Shown here one piece after another: positions 27,326 through 36,135 of a DNA stretch of 64,000 nucleotides. Each line of letters starts with the position of its first letter. Within the stretch, counting starts at the first letter, position 1. Origin of the DNA: Asticcacaulis sp. MM231 (GTDB lineage Bacteria; Pseudomonadota; Alphaproteobacteria; Caulobacterales; Caulobacteraceae); the NCBI RefSeq assembly GCF_964186625.1, contig NZ_OZ075108.1, positions 2,634,501 through 2,698,500 on the forward strand. The letters run 5' to 3'. Both the position numbers and the translations under genes were made by a program. The notes under the pieces were generated by a model that saw nothing but the letters and a program-made list of their open reading frames with translations, made no database searches and had not been told where the DNA came from.

Positions 27326-29128
27326 TTATTTGAGCTTTTCATCGCCATAGATCGCCGTTCGGATAACGGGAGAATCGGAAGAGATCGCCCCACGATACAT
27401 CCCCAGGTCGTTGATAGCAAAGGCCGGCTTGCCGTCGGCGCCCATGGCGATCAGACCGCCGTCGCCACCGAGGCTGCCCACCGACATGATTGTGTCCTGC
27501 GCCGCCTGTTCGATGGCCTGATGGTTCCAGCGCACACGGTCACAAACCTGACGTGCCGCCGTATCGCGGATGAAATATTCACCCGTGCCAGTGGCCGAAA
27601 CGGCACAATCACCGTCACGCGCATAGGTGCCGGCGCCGATGAGCGGGCTGTCACCGATACGGCCCCATTGCTTGCCGGTCAGGCCGCCGGTCGAGGTGGC
27701 CGCCGCCAGATGGCCGTCACTGTCCAGCGCCACCGCGCCGACCGTGCCGTACATATGGGTCGGGTTGATCATCGCCGAATGATCCTTCTTCCAGTCAACG
27801 AGCATCTGCTCGCGTTCCGGCGTATGGAAATAGCTCGGATCGACCTGCTCAAGCCCCTGTTGCAGGGAGAAGGCGTCAGCCCCCTCACCGGCCAGAAACA
27901 CATGACGCGTCTTGTCCATGACGGCGCGCGCCGCCATGATCGGGTTCTTCGTCCGGGTGATCGAAGCCACCGCACCGGCCTTCATCGTGCCACCATCCAT
28001 GATGGCCGCATCGAGATAGGTCTTGCCGTCGGCGGCTATGGCCGCGCCCTTGCCGGCATTGAACAGAGGGTTGTCCTCCAGCGGTTTCAGCGCCGCCTCG
28101 ACCGCATCGAGCGACGAACCACCCTTGTCGAGCACCGCCTGACCGGCCTTGAGCGCTTCGGCCAGACCGGCGCGATAGGTCGCGTCCTTTGCCGGCGTCA
28201 GGTCGCCACGATCAATCACGCCGGCGCCGCCATGGATGGCCAGCGACCAGTGCTTTTGCTGCGTCAGCACGCCATCGGTCACATCATAGGTGCGCGTGAA
28301 GGACGGCTGACCGACCTCCAGCGTTCTGATGTTGAAAGTGCTGGCCTTGCCGATACCGGTGACGCTGACATTCTTCACATTGAGCTTTTTACCAAGGGCC
28401 AGCTCATTGACCTCACCGCGCTGCACCAGCCAGGCATGGCCATCGAGATTGGAATAGACTTTCGCCGTGCCGTCCGTCTCCACCGTCATCGCCGCCTCTT
28501 CATCGATGCCGAGACCGACGAGCGGGTGAGCGTAGCGCTTGTTCGGCGAGGCGCGCAGGGCTTCAGCCTTGATCACAAAGGCGATCAGGCGGCCGAGCCG
28601 GTCGCGGATGCCGAAATGGCTGTCGGTGACGATGTTACTCATCAGCTCGGAATGCAGGAAGTCGCCCTCAATGGTGTTGGCCGCCCCCATCGGATCGTTC
28701 ATGGCTTCGGGTGAGGTGATGCTGCCGCCATCCATGGCGCTGTAGAGCCAGCTTCCCTGCACAGCCAGCCCTGCCGAGGTGCCGCCGATCGGCTTGTTGG
28801 CCGCGATGTGGGCGTCGAGCGCCGCGTTCAACGGTGTGCCCTTCCACATCCGGACATAGTTCGACTGATCGCCACCCGCCAGAAAGATACCGTCGGCATT
28901 CTTAACTGCTTCCAGCAGCTTGGCGTCATAGGACGCTTTGCGGTCGGTAAAGAGGAAGGTGCGGATCGAGGTGACGCCCTTGACGGTCTTGTACATCTCG
29001 TCCTGGGTCTCGGTCGTGCCTGAAGCGCGCAACACAACGATATGACCGTGGCCCGAATGCGCCGTAAACCAGCGGAAGGCGTCGAGGGCCCAATCGCCGC
29101 CGCCACTTAAGAGAAAACCACCCGTCAC
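27326..29128 (-). CDS. Cyanophycinase (S51) fused to isoaspartyl peptidase/L-asparaginase
   Basis: 600 residues from a GTG at 29128. Residues ~1-290 are a peptidase S51 cyanophycinase: FLAGGDQSNYVRMW (83-95), nucleophile Ser118 in GGTSAG, then DSHFGIRDRLGRL (169-181) and GLGIDEEAA, all diagnostic. Residues ~293-600 are an Ntn-hydrolase isoaspartyl peptidase: AIHGGAG (297-303), self-cleavage site G461/T462 in MYGTVGA, and STGGLTGKQWGRIGD. The first domain would cut cyanophycin to beta-Asp-Arg and the second would split that dipeptide. Upstream codons from ATG 29282 encode a signal peptide (LALVALSFAHAAQA then APWK), separated by a one-base excess near 29240. I infer a periplasmic or secreted two-step enzyme. 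Confidence 0.85.
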   Translation of the reverse strand: MTGGFLLSGGGDWALDAFRWFTAHSGHGHIVVLRASGTTETQDEMYKTVKGVTSIRTFLFTDRKASYDAKLLEAVKNADGIFLAGGDQSNYVRMWKGTPLNAALDAHIAANKPIGGTSAGLAVQGSWLYSAMDGGSITSPEAMNDPMGAANTIEGDFLHSELMSNIVTDSHFGIRDRLGRLIAFVIKAEALRASPNKRYAHPLVGLGIDEEAAMTVETDGTAKVYSNLDGHAWLVQRGEVNELALGKKLNVKNVSVTGIGKASTFNIRTLEVGQPSFTRTYDVTDGVLTQQKHWSLAIHGGAGVIDRGDLTPAKDATYRAGLAEALKAGQAVLDKGGSSLDAVEAALKPLEDNPLFNAGKGAAIAADGKTYLDAAIMDGGTMKAGAVASITRTKNPIMAARAVMDKTRHVFLAGEGADAFSLQQGLEQVDPSYFHTPEREQMLVDWKKDHSAMINPTHMYGTVGAVALDSDGHLAAATSTGGLTGKQWGRIGDSPLIGAGTYARDGDCAVSATGTGEYFIRDTAARQVCDRVRWNHQAIEQAAQDTIMSVGSLGGDGGLIAMGADGKPAFAINDLGMYRGAISSDSPVIRTAIYGDEKLK

Positions 29129-29349
29129 CGGATCGGGCGTCGGCTTCTTTTCGTCGCCGATGACGAAGGTTTTGTAGCCCGGACCGCTTTTCCACGGTGC
29201 GGCCTGCGCCGCATGAGCGAAACTTAAGGCGACAAGCGCGAGAACTCAGGGCAAGTTTTGAGGCTAGATTGCGGCGGGACATGCGGGGCTCCGTGCGGTT
29301 AGTGCGCAAATGCAACATATACGCACAACTGTGATCGCAAATTGACCTG

Positions 29350-29371
29350 ATGGCAACAATTTGATTGCCAT
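29350..29371. promoter_or_regulatory. Inverted repeat in divergent promoter region, possible regulator site
   Basis: ATGGCAA (29350-29356) and TTGCCAT (29365-29371) are perfect complements 8 bases apart, in the AT-rich spacer between the fusion peptidase and the TonB receptor. The regulator gene of the same operon (Lrp type) is the obvious candidate to bind here. Several CGCAA/TTGCG half-elements also occur in this spacer. The same sequence is present in the left copy at 4356-4377. Confidence 0.45.
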
Positions 29372-29496
29372 GCATGACACATTGATGTCACTTTTGCTCA
29401 AGTTATCTCGCAATTGGTACAGTTTGAAACCATATTTGCGAAATTCCCTTATTTAGCAACCGCGAACGCCACTATGGTAAAAGGAGACTTCCCGAC

Positions 29497-32241
29497 ATGA
29501 CGAGATCGAAGTTCACCCGCTTCTGCAAGCTCACCCTGCTGGCAGGATGCAGCCTATACAGCCTTCACGGCGTGGCGCAAGCTCAGGATGCGGCTACCGC
29601 ACCGGCGGCTGACGAACCCACCACTGTCACCGTGCTCGGTTCGCGCATTCCCCGCACGCAAAAAGAAGGTCCGGCGCCCGTTACTGTGATCACATCCAGC
29701 GATATCAGCGCCCGCGGCTTTGCCAGCGTGCCGGATATCTTGAAGTCGGTGACACAAAACAGCGGCGAAACCCTGAGCCAGCAATCCTACGGTGGAGCCA
29801 TCATGACACCGGGTTCGGCGCAGGTCGATCTGCGTGGCCTCGGTCCTAACCATACACTGATCATGATCAACGGACGTCGCGTGGCTGACTTCCCGATGCC
29901 GTTTAACGGACTGAGCAACTTTACCGATATTTCCAATATTCCTGCCGCTCTCATCGACCGCGTTGAGGTTTTGTCAGGTTCGGCCTCCGCCATCTATGGT
30001 TCGGACGCCATTGCGGGTGTCGTGAACTTCTCCATGAAGAAAAATGTTGAGGACACCACACTCAACTATCGTTACGGCATGACCGAGCACGGTGGTGGTG
30101 CCAGCCACCGCCTGTCACTGGCGACCGGATTTAATAAAGACCGCCTGAGCGTTACCTTTGGCGCGCAATACGATAAGCAAGATCCTCTGTGGGCTTTTGA
30201 CCGCGACATTCAGGATTCCCGCGATGACGCGCCGACAGCGCGCGCCCGTTTCCCGTTCAAGGTGGCGCAGCGCTATGACGATGACGCCTACATCGCCACC
30301 GAGGGCGGAACGGACTGTTCTGATCTGGCGAAGCTGGCGGGCGGCACGGTCGTTAAAACGACCGACCGTTTTGACGATTACTATTGCGCCTCGCCTACGG
30401 CTGTTTCATACGGCACTATTTTATCGCAAAGAGAAGCGCTCAACACCTTCACCAACATCAATTATCAACTCAATGATACGACAAGCCTGTTCGCCGAAGT
30501 GTCTCTTGGCACCAGCGACACGGCCCTGATGAACGATGTCACCTACTGGCGCTATCAACTGCCCGATGGCAGTACCTCCGACTTCTATAATGAATATTCC
30601 GGCAGCTATGAAAACTGGTCGCGCGTGTTCATGCCGGAGGAAATGGGTGGTCTGAAAAAAGGCATGATCACCAACCACTCATCGACCATATCGGTGTCGC
30701 CGGGCATTCGCGGACAGTTTGGCGAACAGTGGACCTATGAAGCCGCTTTGAATTATTCGCAATATTCCAGCACGATCAAAATTCCACAGATTGTTGCCGC
30801 CAAGGCCAATGCCTTCTACCTGGGTGAATCTCAGGGCGTGGATTCGGATGGTTACGATATCTTCAACGCTGATCCAGCCAAACTGTTCACGGCTCTGACG
30901 CCGGAACAATACGACTCGATTTCCGAAGAAGCGCGCACCAGCGCGAAGGCCACGACGAAGGGTGTCTCTCTTACGCTGAACCACCCGGATATCTTCGACC
31001 TTCCTGCCGGTCCGGTCGGCTTTGCCGTCATCGCCGAACTCGATCACCAGAACTACACGGTCAATCCTAATCCAGAAGCTACGGACTTTGGCTATTACTA
31101 CCAATATGCCGCTACCTCAGGCGCAGGTGAGCGCAGTCATCAGGCGCTCGGTGCCGAATTCAACCTGCCCTTACGGTCGACGCTTCAAGGCAGCCTCGCC
31201 ACGCGCTATGACCAGTACAAGTATGACGGCAACACCATCGGCAAACTCACCTACAATGCTGGCCTTGAATATCGCCCCGTCAAAGAGGTGCTGCTCCGTG
31301 CCGCTTATGGCACCGGTTTCCGCGCCCCAGATTTGCACTATGTTTTTGCCAATCTCGATCTCTTCCATCCATCGGTCACTGACTATTACAAGTGCCGCAC
31401 CGAAGAACCAGGCACCGACTACTCGGACTGCTCCTATTCCGATGAGGACATTCTGAAGCATCGCGAAGGCAACCGAAAACTCAAGCCGGAAACCTCTTCG
31501 TCCTATAATTATGGTGCAGTCTGGCAGCCCAACCGCTATTTCGACATCTCTGTTGATTACTTCAACGTCGATATGAAGGATCAGGTCAATGACATGAGTC
31601 TTGATCAGGTGTTGCGCGATGAGGCCGATTGCCGGGTCGGCACCACGGAATCGGGAAACGCCGTCAACAGCGCTTCTCCGACCTGTCTTGACGCCCTTTC
31701 TCGTGTGCACCGCAACGAAGATGGCGATATTACCTACGTCTATATCAACCCTATCAACGTCTCGAATGAAAAGACCGATGGTATTGATGTTGAAATGCAC
31801 GCCCTGTGGCCAACCCCCTACGGTCAGTTCAAATTGTCTGCCGGTCATACCCACGTCCTGAACCACACCTCCGTCCAGTATGCCGGCGATGCCGAGGTTG
31901 ATCGCCTGGCGCAGGATAGCGGCTACTACATTCCGCGTGACAAGACCAACATGGCGCTGACCTGGTCGCTGGCACCAGTATCCGTTACCGTGTCAGGCAC
32001 CCGTATTGGCCGCTTGCCTAACTATGATGAAGATGCATGGGTGAAGCCATGGACCCTCTATAACGCAACAGCGCTCTGGGATATCACGCCTTCCGTGAAA
32101 GCGACCCTGACTATCAATAACCTTCTCGACACCAAGCCGGCCAAAGACAACACCTGGGCGTCATACCCCTACTATAACTCCAACTGGTACGATTCCGTAG
32201 GACGTAGCGCCTATCTCGAACTTAGCTACAAGTTCCAATAA
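29497..32241 (+). CDS. TonB-dependent outer-membrane receptor
   Basis: 914 residues. The signal peptide ends at GVAQAQ. The plug domain runs from TVTVLGSRIPRTQ through PVTVITSSDISARGF, QVDLRGLGPNHTLIMINGRR and VEVLSGSASAIYGSDAIAGV, followed by a 22-strand-type barrel. It is energised by TonB-ExbB-ExbD to import a large or scarce ligand. It is divergent from the fusion peptidase with an AT-rich 214-base spacer, and AAGGAG lies before the ATG. The receptor family is the broad one used by Caulobacterales for peptides, sugars and cofactors, so the ligand is not readable. Context suggests cyanophycin-derived or other peptides. A terminator follows at 32263. Confidence 0.9.
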   Translation: MTRSKFTRFCKLTLLAGCSLYSLHGVAQAQDAATAPAADEPTTVTVLGSRIPRTQKEGPAPVTVITSSDISARGFASVPDILKSVTQNSGETLSQQSYGGAIMTPGSAQVDLRGLGPNHTLIMINGRRVADFPMPFNGLSNFTDISNIPAALIDRVEVLSGSASAIYGSDAIAGVVNFSMKKNVEDTTLNYRYGMTEHGGGASHRLSLATGFNKDRLSVTFGAQYDKQDPLWAFDRDIQDSRDDAPTARARFPFKVAQRYDDDAYIATEGGTDCSDLAKLAGGTVVKTTDRFDDYYCASPTAVSYGTILSQREALNTFTNINYQLNDTTSLFAEVSLGTSDTALMNDVTYWRYQLPDGSTSDFYNEYSGSYENWSRVFMPEEMGGLKKGMITNHSSTISVSPGIRGQFGEQWTYEAALNYSQYSSTIKIPQIVAAKANAFYLGESQGVDSDGYDIFNADPAKLFTALTPEQYDSISEEARTSAKATTKGVSLTLNHPDIFDLPAGPVGFAVIAELDHQNYTVNPNPEATDFGYYYQYAATSGAGERSHQALGAEFNLPLRSTLQGSLATRYDQYKYDGNTIGKLTYNAGLEYRPVKEVLLRAAYGTGFRAPDLHYVFANLDLFHPSVTDYYKCRTEEPGTDYSDCSYSDEDILKHREGNRKLKPETSSSYNYGAVWQPNRYFDISVDYFNVDMKDQVNDMSLDQVLRDEADCRVGTTESGNAVNSASPTCLDALSRVHRNEDGDITYVYINPINVSNEKTDGIDVEMHALWPTPYGQFKLSAGHTHVLNHTSVQYAGDAEVDRLAQDSGYYIPRDKTNMALTWSLAPVSVTVSGTRIGRLPNYDEDAWVKPWTLYNATALWDITPSVKATLTINNLLDTKPAKDNTWASYPYYNSNWYDSVGRSAYLELSYKFQ

Positions 32242-32262
32242 GCTTTTGTTGCTTTAACCTGA

Positions 32263-32294
32263 AAGGCCGGCGAGTTCCCCTCGCCGGCCTTTTT
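32263..32294. terminator. Bidirectional-type terminator after TonB receptor
   Basis: Perfect 11-base stem AAGGCCGGCGA (32263-32273) and TCGCCGGCCTT (32281-32291) with a 7-base loop, followed by T. It lies 21 bases after the receptor stop and before the 3' end of the convergent amidohydrolase gene. Confidence 0.85.
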
Positions 32295-32331
32295 CTTAGG
32301 TGTCAGAAGGCTTCGACCGGCGCCAGCGCAC

Positions 32332-34080
32332 TCATTCTCTGGCCTTATAGACCACCTTGCCCCCGACCATGGTCAGCAGAACCTGTGTGCCGGAAATCTC
32401 TTCCGGTCTGATCTCCAGCAGGTTACGGTCAAGCACGATCAGATCGGCGAACTTGCCCGGCTCAAGCGATCCCGTCACCTTGTCCCGTCGCAGACTATAC
32501 GCCGCATTGATCGTGATGGCGCGAATCGCCTGCGTGATCTTCAGTCCCGGATCGATACCCAACCGACCGGGATATTTAACCGCGTCCTCGCCCACCGCTT
32601 CGCGTGTCACCGCTACCTGCAGGGCCAGCCACTCATCGAGCCGATCGACCGGCCAGTCCGAACCGTAGACAATCCGCGCGCCATAAAGCTCCAGCAGTCC
32701 GGTCGGCTCGATCAGGGCATAGCGCACAGGCCCCAGCGCCTCCTTCGAGGCTGCGATATCGACCGACGGCTTGCCCCACTGGAACGACAGCACCGGCAGG
32801 GCGCCGACCTCGGCGTAGCGTTTGTAATCGGCTGGATCGACGATTTCGTCATGAGCAATGGCCGGACGGATATCCTCCCCCGGATGGACCTTGCGCATGG
32901 CCGCGATGGCGTCCAGTCCCTGGCGCACCGAGCCATCACCATCGGCGTGCATGTGCGGATTCAGCCCCGCCGCCGCAAGCTTGATCAGGGTATCTTCGAG
33001 CTGTGCCTGACTGAAATAGGGCTTCGGACCGTAACTTTGCCCAGGCCGGCCATGCTCGAAATAGGGTTCGACCATTACCGCCGAAAAGGCCGGCGCCGAA
33101 TAGACGCCATCGAGGAAGAGCTTGGCGGTATCGACCTTCATGACCGGCTTCGCGCCATCGTCCTTTTGCTCGAACTCGGCCTTCTGGCGCAGGACTTCGG
33201 CAATCGCTTTATCGGGGTCATAATCAGCCGGCGAATCGATCAGCACGGCGAAATGCGCCCGCGCCGTCAGCCCGCCTTCGTCGGCCACTGTGCGATAGGC
33301 CGTCATGGTTTCGATATCGGTATAGGCGTCGAGGAACGATGTGATCCCCTCCTCGCGCATAGCTTCCAGCGCCAAGTGCGTAGCCTTGTAGTTCTTTTCC
33401 ACCGAAGGCGGCGGCACCAGCTTATCGACCAGATCCTGAGCGGCCTCTTCCAACAGGCCGGTCGGTTGGCCGTCGGCGTCACGCACGATCCGGCCATCCT
33501 TAGGGTCGGGTGTATCGCGGGTGATCCCCGCCAGGGCCATTGCGCGCGCATTGACGAGATTGGAATGGCCAAACGACGAATGCACCATGATCGGCCGCGT
33601 CGTCTTGACACCTTCGAGCGCTGCGTGCGTCAGCACGGTTCCCGCCGGCTGCATGTTCTGCTCGAACCAGTTGATCACCACCAGCCAGCTATCGGGACCG
33701 TCCTCCGTGTCGGCATCGACGCATGTTTGTATGCGCGCCTGAAACTGCGGAATGGTCAGGGCTTCGTAGTTGAGATTACAGTTGAGCATCCGCAGGCCGC
33801 CCGATTGCGGGTGCATATGACCGTCGATCAGACCCGGCATGACCATGCGACCTTTAAGATCGATCACCTGTGTCTTTTTGCCGATCAGTTGTTTTGTGCC
33901 GGCATCGTCACCAACGTAGATGATTTTACCCTCACGCACCGCTACGGCCTGCGCCACACTGTCCCTGGCGTCGACCGTATAGACATAGCCATGCAGGAAA
34001 ACGGTATCCGCCTTGGGAAGCGGCTTAGCCTCGGTGCTGAACGCCGTAAAAGCCATTGCCAGACACAAAACTCTTTTCAT
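32332..34080 (-). CDS. Exported amidohydrolase (YtcJ-like, amidohydrolase_3)
   Basis: 582 residues with a signal peptide ([18 protein letters not shown]). The metal-dependent hydrolase core shows [14 protein letters not shown] with the HxH metal ligands, later [16 protein letters not shown] and [12 protein letters not shown] with further His, and [11 protein letters not shown] with the metal Asp. The C-terminal composite domain ends [16 protein letters not shown]. Members of this group hydrolyse amides or formamides; the substrate here is unknown. It converges with the TonB receptor and is divergent from the ABC exporter genes. The ATG at 34080 gives a proper signal peptide, which fixes the start. 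Confidence 0.87.
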   Translation of the reverse strand: MKRVLCLAMAFTAFSTEAKPLPKADTVFLHGYVYTVDARDSVAQAVAVREGKIIYVGDDAGTKQLIGKKTQVIDLKGRMVMPGLIDGHMHPQSGGLRMLNCNLNYEALTIPQFQARIQTCVDADTEDGPDSWLVVINWFEQNMQPAGTVLTHAALEGVKTTRPIMVHSSFGHSNLVNARAMALAGITRDTPDPKDGRIVRDADGQPTGLLEEAAQDLVDKLVPPPSVEKNYKATHLALEAMREEGITSFLDAYTDIETMTAYRTVADEGGLTARAHFAVLIDSPADYDPDKAIAEVLRQKAEFEQKDDGAKPVMKVDTAKLFLDGVYSAPAFSAVMVEPYFEHGRPGQSYGPKPYFSQAQLEDTLIKLAAAGLNPHMHADGDGSVRQGLDAIAAMRKVHPGEDIRPAIAHDEIVDPADYKRYAEVGALPVLSFQWGKPSVDIAASKEALGPVRYALIEPTGLLELYGARIVYGSDWPVDRLDEWLALQVAVTREAVGEDAVKYPGRLGIDPGLKITQAIRAITINAAYSLRRDKVTGSLEPGKFADLIVLDRNLLEIRPEEISGTQVLLTMVGGKVVYKARE

Positions 34081-34153
34081 CGACGCATCCCCTGTCGTTT
34101 TTTGGCGCAGGCACGACTATATAGGCCGCACGCTACCCGGCAAAGGAAATCAT

Positions 34154-35080
34154 ATGGATTCGGTCATCTCGATCAAACAGCTCGACAAGACGTACAAGAG
34201 TGGCCACCGGGCGCTGAAATCCATCGATCTCGATATCAAACGTGGTGAAATCTTCGCTCTGCTCGGCCCTAACGGCGCCGGCAAGACCACCCTGATCGGC
34301 GTCGTCTGCGGGCTGGTAAAGCTGACCGGCGGCACGGTCATCGCCGATGGCCACGACATCACGAAAGACTATCGCGCCGCCCGCGCCAAGATCGGCCTCG
34401 TGCCGCAGGAACTGGCTACCGACATGTTCGAAACCGTCTGGGCCACGGTCAGTTTTTCGCGCGGTCTCTTCGGACTGGCGCCCAATCCGGCCCATATCGA
34501 AAAGATCCTGAAAGACCTCTCCTTGTGGGACAAGAAGGACAACAAGATCGCCACGCTGTCCGGAGGCATGAAGCGTCGGGTGCTGATTGCCAAGGCCTTG
34601 TCGCATGAACCGAAGATCCTGTTCCTTGATGAGCCGACCGCCGGCGTCGATGTCGAGTTGCGCCGCGACATGTGGGCCATGGTCGGCCGGCTGCGCGATC
34701 AGGGCGTCACTATCATCCTCACCACCCACTATATCGAGGAAGCCGAGGAGATGGCAGACCGCATCGGCGTCATCAATAAGGGCGAGATTATTCTGGTCGA
34801 GGAAAAGCACGCCCTGATGAAGAAGCTCGGCCAGACCCGCGTTACCATCGGCCTGAAGTCAAAACTGGATGCGCCGCCGGATATCCCGCAAAAGCTCGAT
34901 CTGTCGGAAGACGGCGAAACCCTGACCTTCACCCTGACCGGTGAAGGCGATTCAGAAGATGCCGGCGTCGCCGATGTGTTGAAAGCGTTGATGGAACGCA
35001 AGGTCGACTTCAAATCGGTCAATACCAAGCGCTCGTCACTCGAAGATATCTTTGTCGATCTGGTGGAGAAAAAGACATGA
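34154..35080 (+). CDS. ABC transporter ATP-binding protein (ABC-2 exporter)
   Basis: 308 residues from the ATG at 34154 with AAAGGAA upstream. Walker A is GPNGAGKTT, the signature [15 protein letters not shown], Walker [13 protein letters not shown], and the switch His lies in [11 protein letters not shown]. The ~70-residue C-terminal extension resembles the DrrA/NodI-type ATPases that pair with ABC-2 permeases. The stop overlaps the permease start (ATGA), so the pair is one transporter. The substrate is unknown. Confidence 0.92.
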   Translation: MDSVISIKQLDKTYKSGHRALKSIDLDIKRGEIFALLGPNGAGKTTLIGVVCGLVKLTGGTVIADGHDITKDYRAARAKIGLVPQELATDMFETVWATVSFSRGLFGLAPNPAHIEKILKDLSLWDKKDNKIATLSGGMKRRVLIAKALSHEPKILFLDEPTAGVDVELRRDMWAMVGRLRDQGVTIILTTHYIEEAEEMADRIGVINKGEIILVEEKHALMKKLGQTRVTIGLKSKLDAPPDIPQKLDLSEDGETLTFTLTGEGDSEDAGVADVLKALMERKVDFKSVNTKRSSLEDIFVDLVEKKT

Positions 35081-35844
35081 GCCTGAACCTCCACGCCGTG
35101 CGCGCCATCTATATGTTCGAGTTACACCGTACCTGGCGCACCCTGTTCCAGAGTATCGCCGCGCCGGTCATCTCGACCTCGCTCTATTTCATCGTCTTTG
35201 GCTCGGCCATCGGCAGCCAGATGACCACGATCGACGGTGTCTCCTACGGCGCCTTCATCATCCCCGGCCTGACCCTGCTCAGCATCCTGACCGAAAGCAC
35301 CTCCAACGGCTCTTTCGGCATCTATCTGCCGCGCTTTACCGGCACGATCTACGAGTTGCTATCGGCGCCGGTCTCGGTCGCCGAGGTGCTGCTGGGCTAT
35401 GTCGGGGCGGCGGCGACGAAATCGGTCATCCTGGGCTCGATCATCCTGCTCACCGCGCGGCTGTTCGTACCCTATGAGATCGTCCACCCCGTCTGGGCGG
35501 CGCTTTTCCTCGTCATGATCGCCCTGACGTTTTCGCTGTTTGGCTTTATCCTTGGCGTCTGGGCCGATGGCTTCGAGAAACTCCAGATCGTGCCTCTGCT
35601 GATTATCACGCCCCTCACCTTCCTCGGCGGCACGTTCTACTCGATCAAGATGCTGCCGGAATTCTGGAAGACCGTCACCCTGTTCAACCCCATCGTCTAT
35701 CTGGTCAATGGTTTCCGCTGGGCCTTTTATGGCAAGGCGGATGTCAACGCCATGGTCAGCTTTGGTATGACCGCGCTCTTCATGGTGGCCTGTGTGGCCG
35801 TCATTACCTGGATATTCAAGACCGGTTACCGCCTGAGAAGTTGA
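35077..35844 (+). CDS. ABC-2 type transporter permease
   Basis: 255 residues with six hydrophobic segments, the ABC-2 family pattern [15 protein letters not shown] near the first loops, and the conserved [19 protein letters not shown] between the last helices. It pairs with the ATPase encoded upstream by a 4-base overlap. Similar pairs export drugs, lipids or polysaccharide units. No substrate-specific neighbour is found, as the next gene is a membrane glycosyltransferase 270 bases away. Confidence 0.9.
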   Translation: MSLNLHAVRAIYMFELHRTWRTLFQSIAAPVISTSLYFIVFGSAIGSQMTTIDGVSYGAFIIPGLTLLSILTESTSNGSFGIYLPRFTGTIYELLSAPVSVAEVLLGYVGAAATKSVILGSIILLTARLFVPYEIVHPVWAALFLVMIALTFSLFGFILGVWADGFEKLQIVPLLIITPLTFLGGTFYSIKMLPEFWKTVTLFNPIVYLVNGFRWAFYGKADVNAMVSFGMTALFMVACVAVITWIFKTGYRLRS

Positions 35845-35894
35845 GCCATGCGGAGCGTGCAGGCGCGTCGAAGAAGCCTCGCTGCCTGAGTGGT

Positions 35895-35925
35895 CCGCCG
35901 AGTCCAGGGCCAGTGGACTCGGCGG
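35895..35925 (+). terminator. Strong hairpin after ABC exporter operon
   Basis: Perfect 12-base stem CCGCCGAGTCCA (35895-35906) and TGGACTCGGCGG (35914-35925) with a 7-base loop. It lies 50 bases after the permease stop. No T run follows, so it is a factor-dependent terminator or an mRNA-protecting hairpin. Note GAGTC/GACTC (GANTC) in both arms. Confidence 0.6.
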
Positions 35926-36135
35926 TTGACGTCCTTAGTCGCGGAAGCGCCGCAACACCATTACGATATCGCGCAAGGGTTTAATGAACTGAAAATGCGC
36001 ACGCCAAAGGCGTCTTGTTCAACACAGCCAGCTTTGCGCATCAAAGCCATGTCTTCCTTGTCAAATCTATAGGCAGGCCGTGCCGAATAGGGCATAAGAG
36101 CAGACCCGATCCTTATGCGACCCTTGCGAGCCCTC

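Larger units (their letters stand above)
24524..31019. repeat. Right, largely intact copy of the 6.5-kb direct repeat
   Basis: Counterpart of 1-6021. Here every reading frame is open apart from one likely indel near 29240 in the signal peptide of the fusion peptidase. The homologous part starts inside the flavoprotein gene (matching position 1 of the window) and ends inside the TonB receptor gene. Sequence on both sides continues the same genes without a break, so this copy appears to be the original arrangement. Confidence 0.9.
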
